Of a DNA stretch of 64,000 bases, positions 52,314 through 64,000 are shown one piece after another (within the stretch, counting starts at the first letter, position 1; every line of letters starts with the position of its first letter). The notes below the pieces were generated by a model. That model ran no database searches and was not told the DNA's origin. It worked only from the letters and a program-made list of their open reading frames with translations. This DNA is from an uncultured Clostridia bacterium (GTDB lineage Bacteria > Bacillota > Clostridia > Oscillospirales > CAG-272). Made by a program: the position numbers and the translations under genes. Where the stretch lies: the NCBI GenBank assembly GCA_947631765.1, contig CANRMP010000004.1, positions 104,725-168,724 on the forward strand, given 5' to 3'.

Positions 52314-53484
52314 ACAGCCCCAATTCTTCAAGAAAACGTCTTGTATTATTTAGCTTCTCTTTGTCCGAGGAGACGACCATCGACACCTCGGAAAGCGACC
52401 TTTTGAGCCTGCCGCCGAATATCATTCTGAAAAACCGCACAAGCTCGAAAAAGGGAGTCAGCCATTTGTGCTTTATGATCATCGGGTAGTCCTCGCAAAG
52501 CTCCTTGTACGGGCGAAAGAGCCTCCTCATAAGATATGAGAATTTTCCGTCGGCTTTGGCGTTGTGATTTGCAACATAGTTTTCCATTGTCCCGTAAACT
52601 CCGCCGCAAAGAATATAGTCGCTTGTCTTTTTTGCAATTTCGGACGGCTCTCCGCCTTGAAACCACATATTTGCAACCTCCCGACAGACAGTCTCAAAGC
52701 GCAAAAGTCCGCCTTTTTCAAGAAGCTCACGTCTTTTGTCTTCGGCGTCGGGAGCGTTATTATCGGATAAAAGAAGGTAAAGGTCGATAAAAGGGCGCAC
52801 CCCGCAGCCGCCGTTTTGAAAGTGCTTTGCCATATGCGCGATATGGTAAAAATAGAACATTTCGTCGCTCATTTCGTAGGTAAAGCCGTCAAGAACATGC
52901 GAATAATTCCACACGTTCTCAAGTATTTTCGAGGATGCTTCCCCCGCCCGCTCCTCAATAAGCCAATAATGAAGCTCTATATGCACTCCCGAAGGGGAAG
53001 AAAGCGGGATATCGTGCGGACCCTTGCGGTCGGCTTTATATGAAAGCCTGTCCGTAAGCGTATCCTTTGCCCGTGCAAGCTCCTCGGGCTTTACAAGCAG
53101 GTCAATATCACAGCTTGTTCTGAGCCATGGCTCGGGGTATTTATCCCTAATTACCGCGCCTTTAAGCGGCATGTGGCAGACCTTTTCCAAGCTCAGCGCC
53201 TCTTTGATCTTATCAAGCTCATTTTTGAGCTTTTCGTATCTGTAAAGCGCCAAGGTAAGCTCGCGCCAAAGAGAAGAATAAAGAGCGGGAGAGGAGGCTT
53301 TAAGCTCCGGACAAGCCTTTATAACGGCGTCGGCGACAATGGGCAAAATATCGTGCTTTTTGGCAAGCGCCGCTATTTGTTTTATATTATCTTCGAGCAA
53401 AAGAGCCTCCCTTGTCTTGTCGCAAAGCGGGCAAAAGCCCATTTCGCAGCCCACAAGAGACAGCATATGCTCCCATGTATTCAT
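52312..53484 (-). CDS. uncharacterised nucleotidyltransferase-fold protein
   Basis: The 390-residue cytoplasmic protein matches the NTP_transf_5 family: HMPLKGAVIRDKYPEPWLRTSCDIDLLVKPEELARAKDTL (about 118-157), with the paired Asp residues in DIDLLV as metal ligands, then VHIELHYWL and a helical region with MAKHFQNGGCGVRPFIDLYLLL. A CPLCDKTREA segment (about 18-27) near the N-terminus may bind zinc. Family members are usually found with capsule or glycan loci, and their substrate is unknown. Here no such locus is adjacent. Confidence 0.83.
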   Translation of the reverse strand: MNTWEHMLSLVGCEMGFCPLCDKTREALLLEDNIKQIAALAKKHDILPIVADAVIKACPELKASSPALYSSLWRELTLALYRYEKLKNELDKIKEALSLEKVCHMPLKGAVIRDKYPEPWLRTSCDIDLLVKPEELARAKDTLTDRLSYKADRKGPHDIPLSSPSGVHIELHYWLIEERAGEASSKILENVWNYSHVLDGFTYEMSDEMFYFYHIAHMAKHFQNGGCGVRPFIDLYLLLSDNNAPDAEDKRRELLEKGGLLRFETVCREVANMWFQGGEPSEIAKKTSDYILCGGVYGTMENYVANHNAKADGKFSYLMRRLFRPYKELCEDYPMIIKHKWLTPFFELVRFFRMIFGGRLKRSLSEVSMVVSSDKEKLNNTRRFLEELGL

Positions 53485-53632
53485 AGTAAATTCCCTTTTC
53501 CTTTTTATAAAGTGAAAACACTTGCGCGCTTATATTCTATCATATTTTTTGAGCATTTTCAAGAGCCGAAGGGGCAGGCGCGAATTTTGCGCCGAAAATA
53601 AGACAGACGGCAACATTATTTTCCGATTTTCA

Positions 53633-53661
53633 TTTACAAAAGCCGAATTATATGATAAAAT
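53633..53661 (+). promoter_or_regulatory. promoter of the Gfo/Idh/MocA oxidoreductase gene
   Basis: TTTACA (53633-53638) and TAAAAT (53656-53661) have a 17-base spacer, and the ATG is 39 bases downstream. Confidence 0.72.
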
Positions 53662-53700
53662 GGTATTATAATTCAAAGAATATTACGGGCGGTGAACATT

Positions 53701-54873
53701 ATGGAAAAATTACGGGTCGGAGTTATAGGGGTCGGAAACATGGGTACCTTTCACGCACATTCCCTGAATGACGGCAAAATAGAGGGCGCGCGCCTTGCGT
53801 GCCTTTGCGACACATCGGAAAATGCAAGAGCAAGGCTTCGGGGCGAATTTCCCGACATAAAAATATATCCGGATTATAAAGAAATGCTGAAGGATGCAGC
53901 GCTTGACGCGGTGGTTATTGCCGTTCCGCACTACGCGCACTGTGAAATAGCAATAGCGGCGTTTGAGCGCGGGCTTCACGTGCTTTGCGAAAAGCCCGAA
54001 ACAGTCGCGCTTTCAAAAGCAAAGCTTATGAACAAAGCAGCCCAAAAAAGCGGCAAGGTGTTTTCCATGATGTTCAATCAAAGAACCGACCCGATTTTCA
54101 AAAAAGCGCGCGAGCTTGTGCGGGGCGGGGTTTTGGGCAAGAAAAAACGCCTTACCTGGATTATTACAAACTGGTACCGCACTCAAGCCTATTACGACTC
54201 GGGCGTGTGGCGCTCCACATGGAAGGGCGAGGGCGGAGGAGTGCTTCTAAATCAAGCGCCTCACAATCTTGACCTCTGGCAGTGGATTTTCGGAATGCCC
54301 GACGCGCTTGTCGCAGACTGCGAGGTCGGCAAATACCACAATATCGAGGTCGAGGACGACGTTCGTATTCTTGCCCGCTACTACGGGGGAGCTACCGCGG
54401 AGTTTATAACCTCAACCGGTGAATTTCCCGGCACAAACCGACTTGAAATGATAGGCGATATGGCAAAAATCGTTATCGAAGAGGGCAAGCTCAAGCTCTG
54501 GCGGCTTGAAACGCCCGAGCGGCGCTTCTGCTTTGAGTGCAGCGAGGGCTTTGCGCAAATTCCCATGACCTATGAGGAATATGCGCCCTCGGATTCGCCC
54601 GAGGGGCATATTGAGATAATGAAGAACTTTGTCGGCGCGATTCTAAAGGGAGAATGCTTAATAGCTCCCGGAATCGAGGGTGTAAACGAGCTTACCCTGT
54701 CTAATGCCGCCTACCTTTCCGCATGGCAGAACAAGACTGTAACTCTTCCCTTTGACGAAAACGAGTTTGACGCTCTGCTCGAAGAAAAGATAAAAACCTC
54801 TGTGGCAGACCGTCGCCAAAGCACACTCGGCACATATGAGGACGCCTCCTCGCGCTGGAAGGTGAGATGGTAA
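53701..54873 (+). CDS. Gfo/Idh/MocA-family oxidoreductase
   Basis: The 390-residue NAD(P)-dependent enzyme has the Rossmann motif VGVIGVGNMGTFHAHSL (about 6-22), the CDTSENARA after the second strand, VVIAVPHYAHCEIAIAAFERGLHVLCEKP with the catalytic EKP, and the family's C-terminal beta domain (GGVLLNQAPHNLDLWQWIFG). It acts on sugars or sugar derivatives; the specific substrate is unknown. The start ATG at 53701 follows GGGCGGTG; a GTG three codons upstream is part of that site. It stands alone and ends about 115 bases before the convergent beta-galactosidase gene. Confidence 0.93.
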   Translation: MEKLRVGVIGVGNMGTFHAHSLNDGKIEGARLACLCDTSENARARLRGEFPDIKIYPDYKEMLKDAALDAVVIAVPHYAHCEIAIAAFERGLHVLCEKPETVALSKAKLMNKAAQKSGKVFSMMFNQRTDPIFKKARELVRGGVLGKKKRLTWIITNWYRTQAYYDSGVWRSTWKGEGGGVLLNQAPHNLDLWQWIFGMPDALVADCEVGKYHNIEVEDDVRILARYYGGATAEFITSTGEFPGTNRLEMIGDMAKIVIEEGKLKLWRLETPERRFCFECSEGFAQIPMTYEEYAPSDSPEGHIEIMKNFVGAILKGECLIAPGIEGVNELTLSNAAYLSAWQNKTVTLPFDENEFDALLEEKIKTSVADRRQSTLGTYEDASSRWKVRW

Positions 54874-54987
54874 AGCGCGGCAAGAGGCGCGAAGGGTGTC
54901 CGACAGGGCGGGGCGTTGAATTTTATAATTTTATAATAAAGTCGTGAATCCGAAGCCTGCGCTTCGGATTCACCCTTTTATTTTGCT

Positions 54988-59301
<4,314 letters not shown>

Positions 59302-59303
59302 TC

Positions 59304-59332
59304 ATATTATCATATAACACACTCCTTGTCAA
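59304..59332 (-). promoter_or_regulatory. promoter of the beta-galactosidase gene
   Basis: TTGACA (59332-59327) and TAATAT (59309-59304) on the minus strand have a 17-base spacer; the GTG start is 33 bases beyond the -10 box. Confidence 0.82.
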
Positions 59333-59409
59333 GCGCACAGAGAAGAAAAGCGCCTATAAAAGTTTACAATTAATCTTATCTTTATTTAAAAATACATGAT
59401 GACGATATA

Positions 59410-59438
59410 TTTACAAGTTAGAACCTGTATGATAAAAT
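59410..59438 (+). promoter_or_regulatory. promoter of a small peptide gene
   Basis: TTTACA (59410-59415) and TAAAAT (59433-59438) have a 17-base spacer. It fires away from the beta-galactosidase promoter, 78 bases apart. The roughly 85-base leader has a small GC hairpin (GCGCC 59468-59472 with GGCGC 59481-59485). Confidence 0.62.
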
Positions 59439-59531
59439 TTAATTAATAATAAAAAAGAACGGCAAAAGCGCCGCATTTTTGGCGCAAAATAACATTTCCT
59501 TGGCGAATTTAATAAAGCAGGAAGGCAAAAA

Positions 59532-59609
59532 ATGAAAAAACTCTCTAAAAAAAGCTTAATAATCATTATTTCTATGAATATTGCCAAAGCCTTGGGAAGC
59601 GAAGGCTGA
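59532..59609 (+). CDS. candidate 25-residue peptide gene
   Basis: The frame encodes MKKLSKKSLIIIISMNIAK followed by ALGSEG and a TGA. A strong ribosome site AGGAAGG lies six bases before the ATG, a promoter lies 94 bases upstream and an intrinsic terminator lies 35 bases downstream, so it looks like a complete short transcription unit. The peptide has a basic head, a hydrophobic core (LIIIIS) and a polar tail. It could be a secreted signal, a small membrane peptide or a type I toxin-like peptide. It is too short to be decided by sequence alone, so confidence is limited. Confidence 0.55.
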   Translation: MKKLSKKSLIIIISMNIAKALGSEG

Positions 59610-59643
59610 AGCCCCTGTTGTCAAGAGAATGAATTTTATATAT

Positions 59644-59690
59644 AAAATCCGGTTTTTGACAGAGCGCAAAAGCCGGATTTTGTTTTTTTT
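59644..59690 (+). terminator. terminator of the small peptide gene
   Basis: AAAATCCGG (59644-59652) pairs with CCGGATTTT (59673-59681), extended by TTTTT/AAAA with a bulge, and is followed by GTTTTTTTTG. A further ~130 bases of AT-rich sequence without other features lead to the DUF1836 promoter. Confidence 0.8.
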
Positions 59691-59822
59691 GAAAAATTAA
59701 AATTTTTTCTCTTTTGTCTGCGAAAAACGCCGCGCGTCAAGTTATATTCAACAGAAAGGAAAAATCAAGGGCGATATTTTTAAGAAATGCTAAAAATGTT
59801 TTAACAAATCGTGCGAAAAGTA

Positions 59823-59851
59823 TTGACATTCAAATGAACGTGTGATATAAT
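59823..59851 (+). promoter_or_regulatory. promoter of the DUF1836 gene
   Basis: TTGACA (59823-59828) and TATAAT (59846-59851) are perfect sigma-A boxes with a 17-base spacer. The start codon follows 24 bases after the -10 box. Confidence 0.88.
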
Positions 59852-59875
59852 TACCGTAAGAAAGGGGGCGAGCTT

Positions 59876-60451
59876 ATGGACGCAACGTTTCCGGGTTCTG
59901 TTCTGCCCCGACAAGGGAGAACGGCAAAAGAATTTCTTTCGGGACTGTTCTTTGCGACAAAAGGACTTATGCTGCTTCAAGTCAAGGAGATAACGGGACT
60001 CGACACGCCGACAATTCAAAACTGGATAGGGCGAGGCTGGGCGCCGCGACCTGTGGAAAAGCGGTATTCGGTTAATCACTTGGCGCGTATAATGATCATC
60101 AACATGTTAAGACCTGTCGCAAAGCTCGAACACATCGACAAAATTTTAACCTACATCAACGGAAGCTCCGAGGAGGAGTCGGAGGACGCCATTCCCGAAG
60201 CGACGCTTTACATCTATGTGTGCGACATACTTGACAAGGTAGATTTCGAAACGCTCCTGACAAGGGACGCGCTTGACGCCGTTATTAAAAATCAAATCAA
60301 CGACTATAAGGCGCCAAACGACGCCGCGCGCGAAAAGCTTATCTGCTGTATCAAAATTATTCTTATTTACTACGCCTCGGCGGTGATTAAGGTGCGCGCC
60401 GACAGGATGCTTTGCACTCTCGGTATTGCAGACGAGGAGAGCGCGGTTTAA
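59876..60451 (+). CDS. DUF1836-type HTH protein
   Basis: The 191-residue protein matches DUF1836: a helix-turn-helix of MerR-like form near the start (VKEITGLDTPTIQNWIGRGWAPRPVEKRYSVNHLARIMIINMLRPV, about 36-81) followed by an all-helical domain. The GRGW and RPVEKRYS segments are characteristic. Its function is unknown; a DNA-binding regulator is the natural guess. It precedes the YuaF/flotillin pair by 158 bases and shares their strand, so it might control or accompany them. It has its own strong promoter. Confidence 0.84.
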   Translation: MDATFPGSVLPRQGRTAKEFLSGLFFATKGLMLLQVKEITGLDTPTIQNWIGRGWAPRPVEKRYSVNHLARIMIINMLRPVAKLEHIDKILTYINGSSEEESEDAIPEATLYIYVCDILDKVDFETLLTRDALDAVIKNQINDYKAPNDAAREKLICCIKIILIYYASAVIKVRADRMLCTLGIADEESAV

Positions 60452-60609
60452 AGCCGCGAAAAACGGTGCCGAGCGGTTGTAAATGGCCTTGAGCGGCGCT
60501 TATCCGCTGTGATTGGTGCAAACGGGTTGCAGGTGGATGCAAATGGGCGCGCGGGCACCTTGGATTATGTCTTTAAAACTTTAAAAATATTTTGAAAGGG
60601 GTCTTTTTT
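60452..60609 (+). other. 158-base gap with imperfect G-rich repeats
   Basis: Between the DUF1836 and NfeD-like genes lie four loosely similar words (GGTTGTAAATGG, GGTGCAAACGGG, GGTTGCAGGTGG, GGATGCAAATGGG) at about 60475-60548. No terminator or promoter was convincing, so read-through from the DUF1836 gene is possible. Confidence 0.35.
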
Positions 60610-61239
60610 ATGATAAATTGGTGGAATTCACTGACTCTTGCAAGTCAGATATACGCCGCTATCGCCATTCCGGCAACGCTTATTATGCTGCTTCAAGCGA
60701 TACTTTTGCTTATAGGCTTCGGCGTTGACGGGGATCTTGACGGGGACGGAAGTCCGGACGCGGATCTTGACCATGACGGGCTGGGACTTATATCGATACG
60801 CGGTATCGTCGCCTTCTTCTCGGTCGGAGGCTGGGCGGGCTTTGTTGCCGACACGGGCGGCTTGCCCGTGGTGGTTTCGATACTTATTTCGCTTACCGCC
60901 GGCATTATTGCGCTTTTCGGCGTTGCCCTGCTCTTTAAGAGTGTAGGAAAGCTTCAGGGAAGCGGAAATCTGAATATCGAATATGCCGTCGGCAAAACCT
61001 GTACCGTGTACCTTCCCATACCTCCCAGAGGCGAGGGCTTGGGCAAGGTCAGCGTAATGCTCGGTGACCGTCTTACCGAGGTCGACGCCCTCAATTATGG
61101 GGATACACCCATACCTACGGGCGAAATTGTTACCGTTCTTTCTGCTTCTGACGCACAGACCGTGGTCGTCAGAGGCACGAATGATAAAAATGCAAATAAT
61201 AAAGGAGGAATCTCTAAATGGAATTCGGATTCGGACTGA
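60610..61239 (+). CDS. YuaF/NfeD-like membrane partner of flotillin
   Basis: The 209-residue protein has three or so membrane helices (about 15-38, 63-82, 87-108) and a soluble C-terminal OB-fold-like domain (about 120-195: AVGKTCTVYLPIPPRGEGLGKVSVMLGDRLTEVDALNYGDTPIPTGEIVTVLSASDAQTVVV), as in the NfeD family. An Asp-rich loop DGDLDGDGSPDADLDHDG between the first helices resembles calcium-binding repeats. In B. subtilis YuaF is made with flotillin FloT. I chose the ATG at 60610 after GAAAGGGG. It overlaps the flotillin gene by 22 bases. Confidence 0.85.
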   Translation: MINWWNSLTLASQIYAAIAIPATLIMLLQAILLLIGFGVDGDLDGDGSPDADLDHDGLGLISIRGIVAFFSVGGWAGFVADTGGLPVVVSILISLTAGIIALFGVALLFKSVGKLQGSGNLNIEYAVGKTCTVYLPIPPRGEGLGKVSVMLGDRLTEVDALNYGDTPIPTGEIVTVLSASDAQTVVVRGTNDKNANNKGGISKWNSDSD

Positions 61240-62612
61240 TCATTCTAATCACGGTTTTAGCACTGCTTGCATTTACAAGCGTAATAGTTCTTTTGTCGCG
61301 TTATCGCAAGTGTCCTTCGGACAAGATACTTGTTATTTACGGCAGCATCGGAAAAAACAGCGACGGTACCCCGCGAAGCGCAAAATGCATTCACGGCGGC
61401 TCGGCGTTCATAATCCCGGTGTTCCAGTCGTATCAATATCTTGATCTGACGCCGATGTCAATACAGGTTGACCTTAAGAACGCGCTTTCAAAGCAAAATA
61501 TCCGTATCGACGTGCCTTCAAGATTTACCGTCGGTATCTCGGTTGAAACCGGCGTAATGCAAAACGCCGCAGAGCGCTTGCTCGGGCTGAGCCTCTCTGA
61601 AATTCAGGAGCTTGCAAAGGATATCATTTTCGGACAGCTGCGTCTTGTTATCGCCACAATGGAAATCGAGGAAATCAACACCGACCGCGATAAATTCCTG
61701 ACCGCCGTTTCGAACAACGTGGAAAGCGAGCTTAAAAAGATAGGTCTTCGCCTTATCAACGTGAACGTTACCGATATCACCGATGAATCGGGATACATAG
61801 CGGCGCTTGGTAAGGAAGCCGCCGCAAAGGCAATAAACGACGCTAAAATCTCGGTTGCGGAGGCTGACCGTTCGGGTGATATAGGTGAAGCAAACGCAAA
61901 GAGAGAACAGCGTATTCAGGTGTCTCTTGCAGACTCCGAGGCAATCAAGGGAGAAAACGAGGCAAGAGCACAAATTGCGGAATCAAACGCAACGCTCAAC
62001 GAAAAGCAGGCGGAGGCAATGCGCCGTTCGACCGCCGCGGAAAAGATTCAGGCGGCAAAAGCGCTTCAGGAATCCTACATGGCAGAGCAGGAAGCGGAGC
62101 TTGCCCGTTCGGTGCGTGAAAAAGCCACACTTGAGGCTGACGTCATCGTAAAGGCTGAAATCGAAAAGAGACAAAAAGAGCTTGAAGCCGAGGCTGAGGC
62201 CGAGCAGATCCGCCGCAAGGCAAAGGGTGAAGCGGACGCTATTTTTGCAAAAATGGAAGCCGAGGCAAGAGGTATGCAGGAGATACTCACAAAGCAGGCG
62301 GAAGGTTTTCAGAAGATCGTCGCCGCCGCGGGAGGAAGCGCCGCAGACGCTATGAAGCTTATGATTGCCGACAAATTGGAAGAGCTGGTCAAGGTACAGG
62401 TCGAAGCCGTCAAGAACCTCAAGATCGACAAGGTCACAGTTTGGGACGGCATGAACGGCAAGGACGGAACTCCCGCCACCGCAAATTTCCTTTCGGGTAT
62501 GTTAAAATCAATTCCCCCTATGAGCGAAATGTTCAATATGGCGGGACTTGAGCTCCCCGAAATCCTCGCAAAGAAGCAAAGCGCTCCCGAAACCCTACCC
62601 CCCACGGAGTAA
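61218..62612 (+). CDS. flotillin-like SPFH protein
   Basis: The 464-residue protein has an N-terminal membrane anchor (about 3-27), an SPFH/band 7 domain (about 30-190: KCPSDKILVIYGSIG...DITDESGYIAALGKEAAAKAINDAKISVAEADRSGDIGEANAKREQRI) and a long Glu/Ala-rich coiled coil (about 210-360). It ends with a proline-containing tail (LPPTE). Flotillins organise functional membrane microdomains and influence secretion and signalling. An AAAGGAGG site precedes the ATG. It is translationally coupled to the NfeD-like gene. A terminator follows. Confidence 0.94.
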   Translation: MEFGFGLIILITVLALLAFTSVIVLLSRYRKCPSDKILVIYGSIGKNSDGTPRSAKCIHGGSAFIIPVFQSYQYLDLTPMSIQVDLKNALSKQNIRIDVPSRFTVGISVETGVMQNAAERLLGLSLSEIQELAKDIIFGQLRLVIATMEIEEINTDRDKFLTAVSNNVESELKKIGLRLINVNVTDITDESGYIAALGKEAAAKAINDAKISVAEADRSGDIGEANAKREQRIQVSLADSEAIKGENEARAQIAESNATLNEKQAEAMRRSTAAEKIQAAKALQESYMAEQEAELARSVREKATLEADVIVKAEIEKRQKELEAEAEAEQIRRKAKGEADAIFAKMEAEARGMQEILTKQAEGFQKIVAAAGGSAADAMKLMIADKLEELVKVQVEAVKNLKIDKVTVWDGMNGKDGTPATANFLSGMLKSIPPMSEMFNMAGLELPEILAKKQSAPETLPPTE

Positions 62613-62656
62613 GCGCTTGGCTATCGGGCATATATAACTGTCCGATAAATAAGGTG

Positions 62657-62690
62657 ATCCGCCGATTTTTCGGCGGATTATTTTTTAAAA
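62657..62690 (+). terminator. terminator after the flotillin gene
   Basis: ATCCGCCG (62657-62664) pairs with CGGCGGAT (62671-62678) around ATTTTT and is followed by TATTTTTTAAAA. Confidence 0.85.
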
Positions 62691-62696
62691 GGGCGC

Positions 62697-62731
62697 AAAA
62701 TTTCCCGACTCTTGCAAAGTCGGGGAATTTT
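62697..62731 (-). terminator. terminator of the leucine-rich-repeat gene
   Basis: On the minus strand, AAAATTCCCCGAC pairs with GTCGGGAAATTTT with one mismatch, just after the stop codon of the gene at 62735. TTTTGCGCCC follows, a weak T run. Confidence 0.6.
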
Positions 62732-62734
62732 ATT

Positions 62735-63852
62735 TTAACCCTTGCAGTGAAGTGTGACGTTTTCGGGAGTGTAATAATCAAAGTACCTTTCATACCACCA
62801 TTCCGACTCGCTTCCCGCATAGTAAATGTCGGAAAGAGCGAAGCAGTCCTCAAAGGCATTCGCATCGATTTTTTTCATGCTTTCGGGTATTGTGACGCTT
62901 GTAAGGTCACGACACCCGGTAAAAGCATAATCGTCAATTTCAACAACGCCCTCGGGAATAACTATGCTTGTAAGCCCCTTGCAGTTCCCGAACGCACTGT
63001 CGCCGATTTTTACCACACTGCCGTCATTTGGAATAACGCTTGCTTTACAGCCGACGATCAGCGTTTTTTCGGAAGCTTTAATAAGGCAGTTACCCGCGCC
63101 GTGATAAACCGGATTCCCGTCCGCAACGGTGATAGATGTCAGCCCGTAACAGCCGAAAAAGGCGTAGTCGGAAATATTTGTTACTCCCTTCGGGATATTG
63201 ATACTTGTAAGACCGAAGCAGCCTCCGAAGGACCAGCTGCCGATTTCGGTAACAGAGTCGGGAATAGTGATATTTGTAAGCCCGCAGCAGCCGTTAAAGG
63301 TGTAGTCGTCGATTTTTGTCATACTGCTCGGAATTACAATGCCGCTTAGTCCCGAACAGTCGGAAAAGGCGGAGACGCCTATTTCGGTTATACTGCTCGG
63401 AAGCGTAAAGCTTTTTATTTTAGCGCAGTGCTCAAAGGCACACGCATCTATCGTCTTTGTACCCTCTTCAATTGTAACGCTTGTAAGCGAGGTACAAAAC
63501 GAAAAGGCTCGCAGACCTATGTTTTCAACACTGCCCGGGATAAAGAGAGCTGTTACGCTCTTGCAATCCTCAAAGGCGTAATCGGCTATTTCCTTTATCG
63601 GAAGCCCGCCGTAGGTTGACGGGATTTTTATTATTGCGTCCTTGCATTGACCGATACCGACAACAATATAGCCGTCCCCCGCATCGTTTTTTCATACCTT
63701 AACCCCTCGCTGTCCTTTGTCGGTGCTTCGGGAGGTGCAGGGTCGTCCGGGTTCTCGGGGTCGTCGGGATTGTCGGGATCGTCGGGTTGCTCGGGTGGAG
63801 CGGTCGTTACCGTCGGGGCGGTGGTTCCCGTCGGGGCGGTAGAGCCGTGTAT
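62735..63852 (-). pseudogene. BspA-type leucine-rich-repeat surface protein, frameshifted and without a start
   Basis: The frame from about 63689 down to 62735 encodes 14 or so BspA-like repeats of about 23 residues (for example SVTEIGSWSFGGCFGLTSINIP). The opening NDAGDGYIVVGIGQCKD is the usual lead-in for these proteins. The frame upstream of it (63852-63687) reads as a Thr/Pro/Asp linker (TTAPPEQPDDPDNPDDPENP) in another frame. Joining the two needs a -1 shift, or one extra A, at the run of six A (63692-63687). The linker frame meets a TAA at 63855-63853, so no start or signal peptide is present. Either the sequence has an error, or the gene is decayed or phase-variable. Confidence 0.8.
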
Positions 63853-63897
63853 TTATGCACAACATTAGATTTTCCTTTGTGTTGAGTAGGCAAGCCG

Positions 63898-64000
63898 TTA
63901 GATTGCCTTGTTCTCAATCACTCGGATAACGTTGTGGTTATTCTCAATGTAATCAATAATTCGCTGGTACTCGTCGGCAAAATTGAAGTCAACCGTTATT
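63898..64000 (-). CDS. 3' end of an unrecognised gene, 5' end outside window
   Basis: The minus-strand frame from the window edge reads ITVDFNFADEYQRIIDYIEN and ends with NHNVIRVIENKAI and a TAA at 63898. The 33 visible residues look like part of a soluble alpha/beta protein. I do not recognise the family. It lies 45 bases upstream of the damaged leucine-rich-repeat gene on the same strand. Confidence 0.5.
   Translation of the reverse strand, partial: ITVDFNFADEYQRIIDYIENNHNVIRVIENKAI

Noticed and set aside
60475..60548. CRISPR-like or tandem repeat array
   Set aside because: The G-rich words are short, unequal in spacing and only loosely alike.
63687..63692. Classic -1 programmed frameshift site A_AAA_AAC
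   Set aside because: The heptamer letters are present, but the zero frame reads GAA AAA ACG, so codon phasing is not the canonical X_XXY_YYZ; also the upstream frame has no start.

Overview
The window looks like chromosome of a spore-former-type Clostridia (Bacillota), probably an uncultured gut or rumen lineage of the Oscillospirales/Christensenellales kind. This rests on strong AGGAGG-type ribosome binding sites, textbook sigma-A promoters with 17-bp spacers, a Trp T-box, an L10 leader with an attenuator, Rex, DnaD plus a DnaI-like loader, GTP-type PEP carboxykinase and lipoprotein signals. No prophage, IS element, CRISPR array, rRNA or tRNA gene was seen.

Layout. 1-801: 5' part of a membrane-anchored HtrA protease. 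967-3053: divergent aldose 1-epimerase and a SpoIID-like protein. 3163-11019: six-gene Gld-type ABC export/assembly operon (ATPase, permease, two tandem GldG paralogues, DUF4340 protein, PrsA/SurA-like lipoprotein). 11150-15878: pgeF, DnaI-like loader, DnaD-like protein, rex and an isocitrate-type dehydrogenase. 15879-16205 is a non-coding stretch rich in DnaA boxes. 16206-23231: tsaD, rimI, dCMP deaminase, a radical SAM protein, a GH43 glycosidase, an rRNA methyltransferase and small unknown genes. 23383-29115: AlaX-type editing protein, TrpB2 under a Trp T-box, yifB and pfkA.

29412-42517 is the most distinctive block. One strong promoter and a long leader precede a giant secreted solute-binding protein, a permease pair, an NHL-TPR-Yip1 membrane fusion, a 1178-residue DUF5696 protein and a second permease pair, with no ATPase. 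It looks like a polysaccharide or oligosaccharide uptake system built around unusually large exoproteins.

43.2-46.6 kb holds a short HTH protein under a perfect LexA box, then a UDP-sugar pyrophosphorylase, an 8-oxoguanine glycosylase and a DUF6062 protein. 46.7-52.2 kb holds central carbon metabolism (tpiA, pgk, pckG) interrupted by rplJL with its leader. 52.3-59.3 kb: nucleotidyltransferase-fold protein, Gfo/Idh/MocA oxidoreductase and a lipoprotein GH2 beta-galactosidase with a LamG-like tail. 59.4-62.6 kb: a 25-codon peptide gene with its own promoter and terminator, then DUF1836, a YuaF/NfeD-like protein and flotillin. 62.7-64 kb: a damaged BspA-type leucine-rich-repeat gene and the 3' end of an unknown gene.

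Together the genes suggest a saccharolytic anaerobe (GH2, GH43, GalM, two sugar permease pairs, PfkA, TpiA, Pgk) with Rex-type redox sensing. All calls come from reading the sequence; no database search was run.
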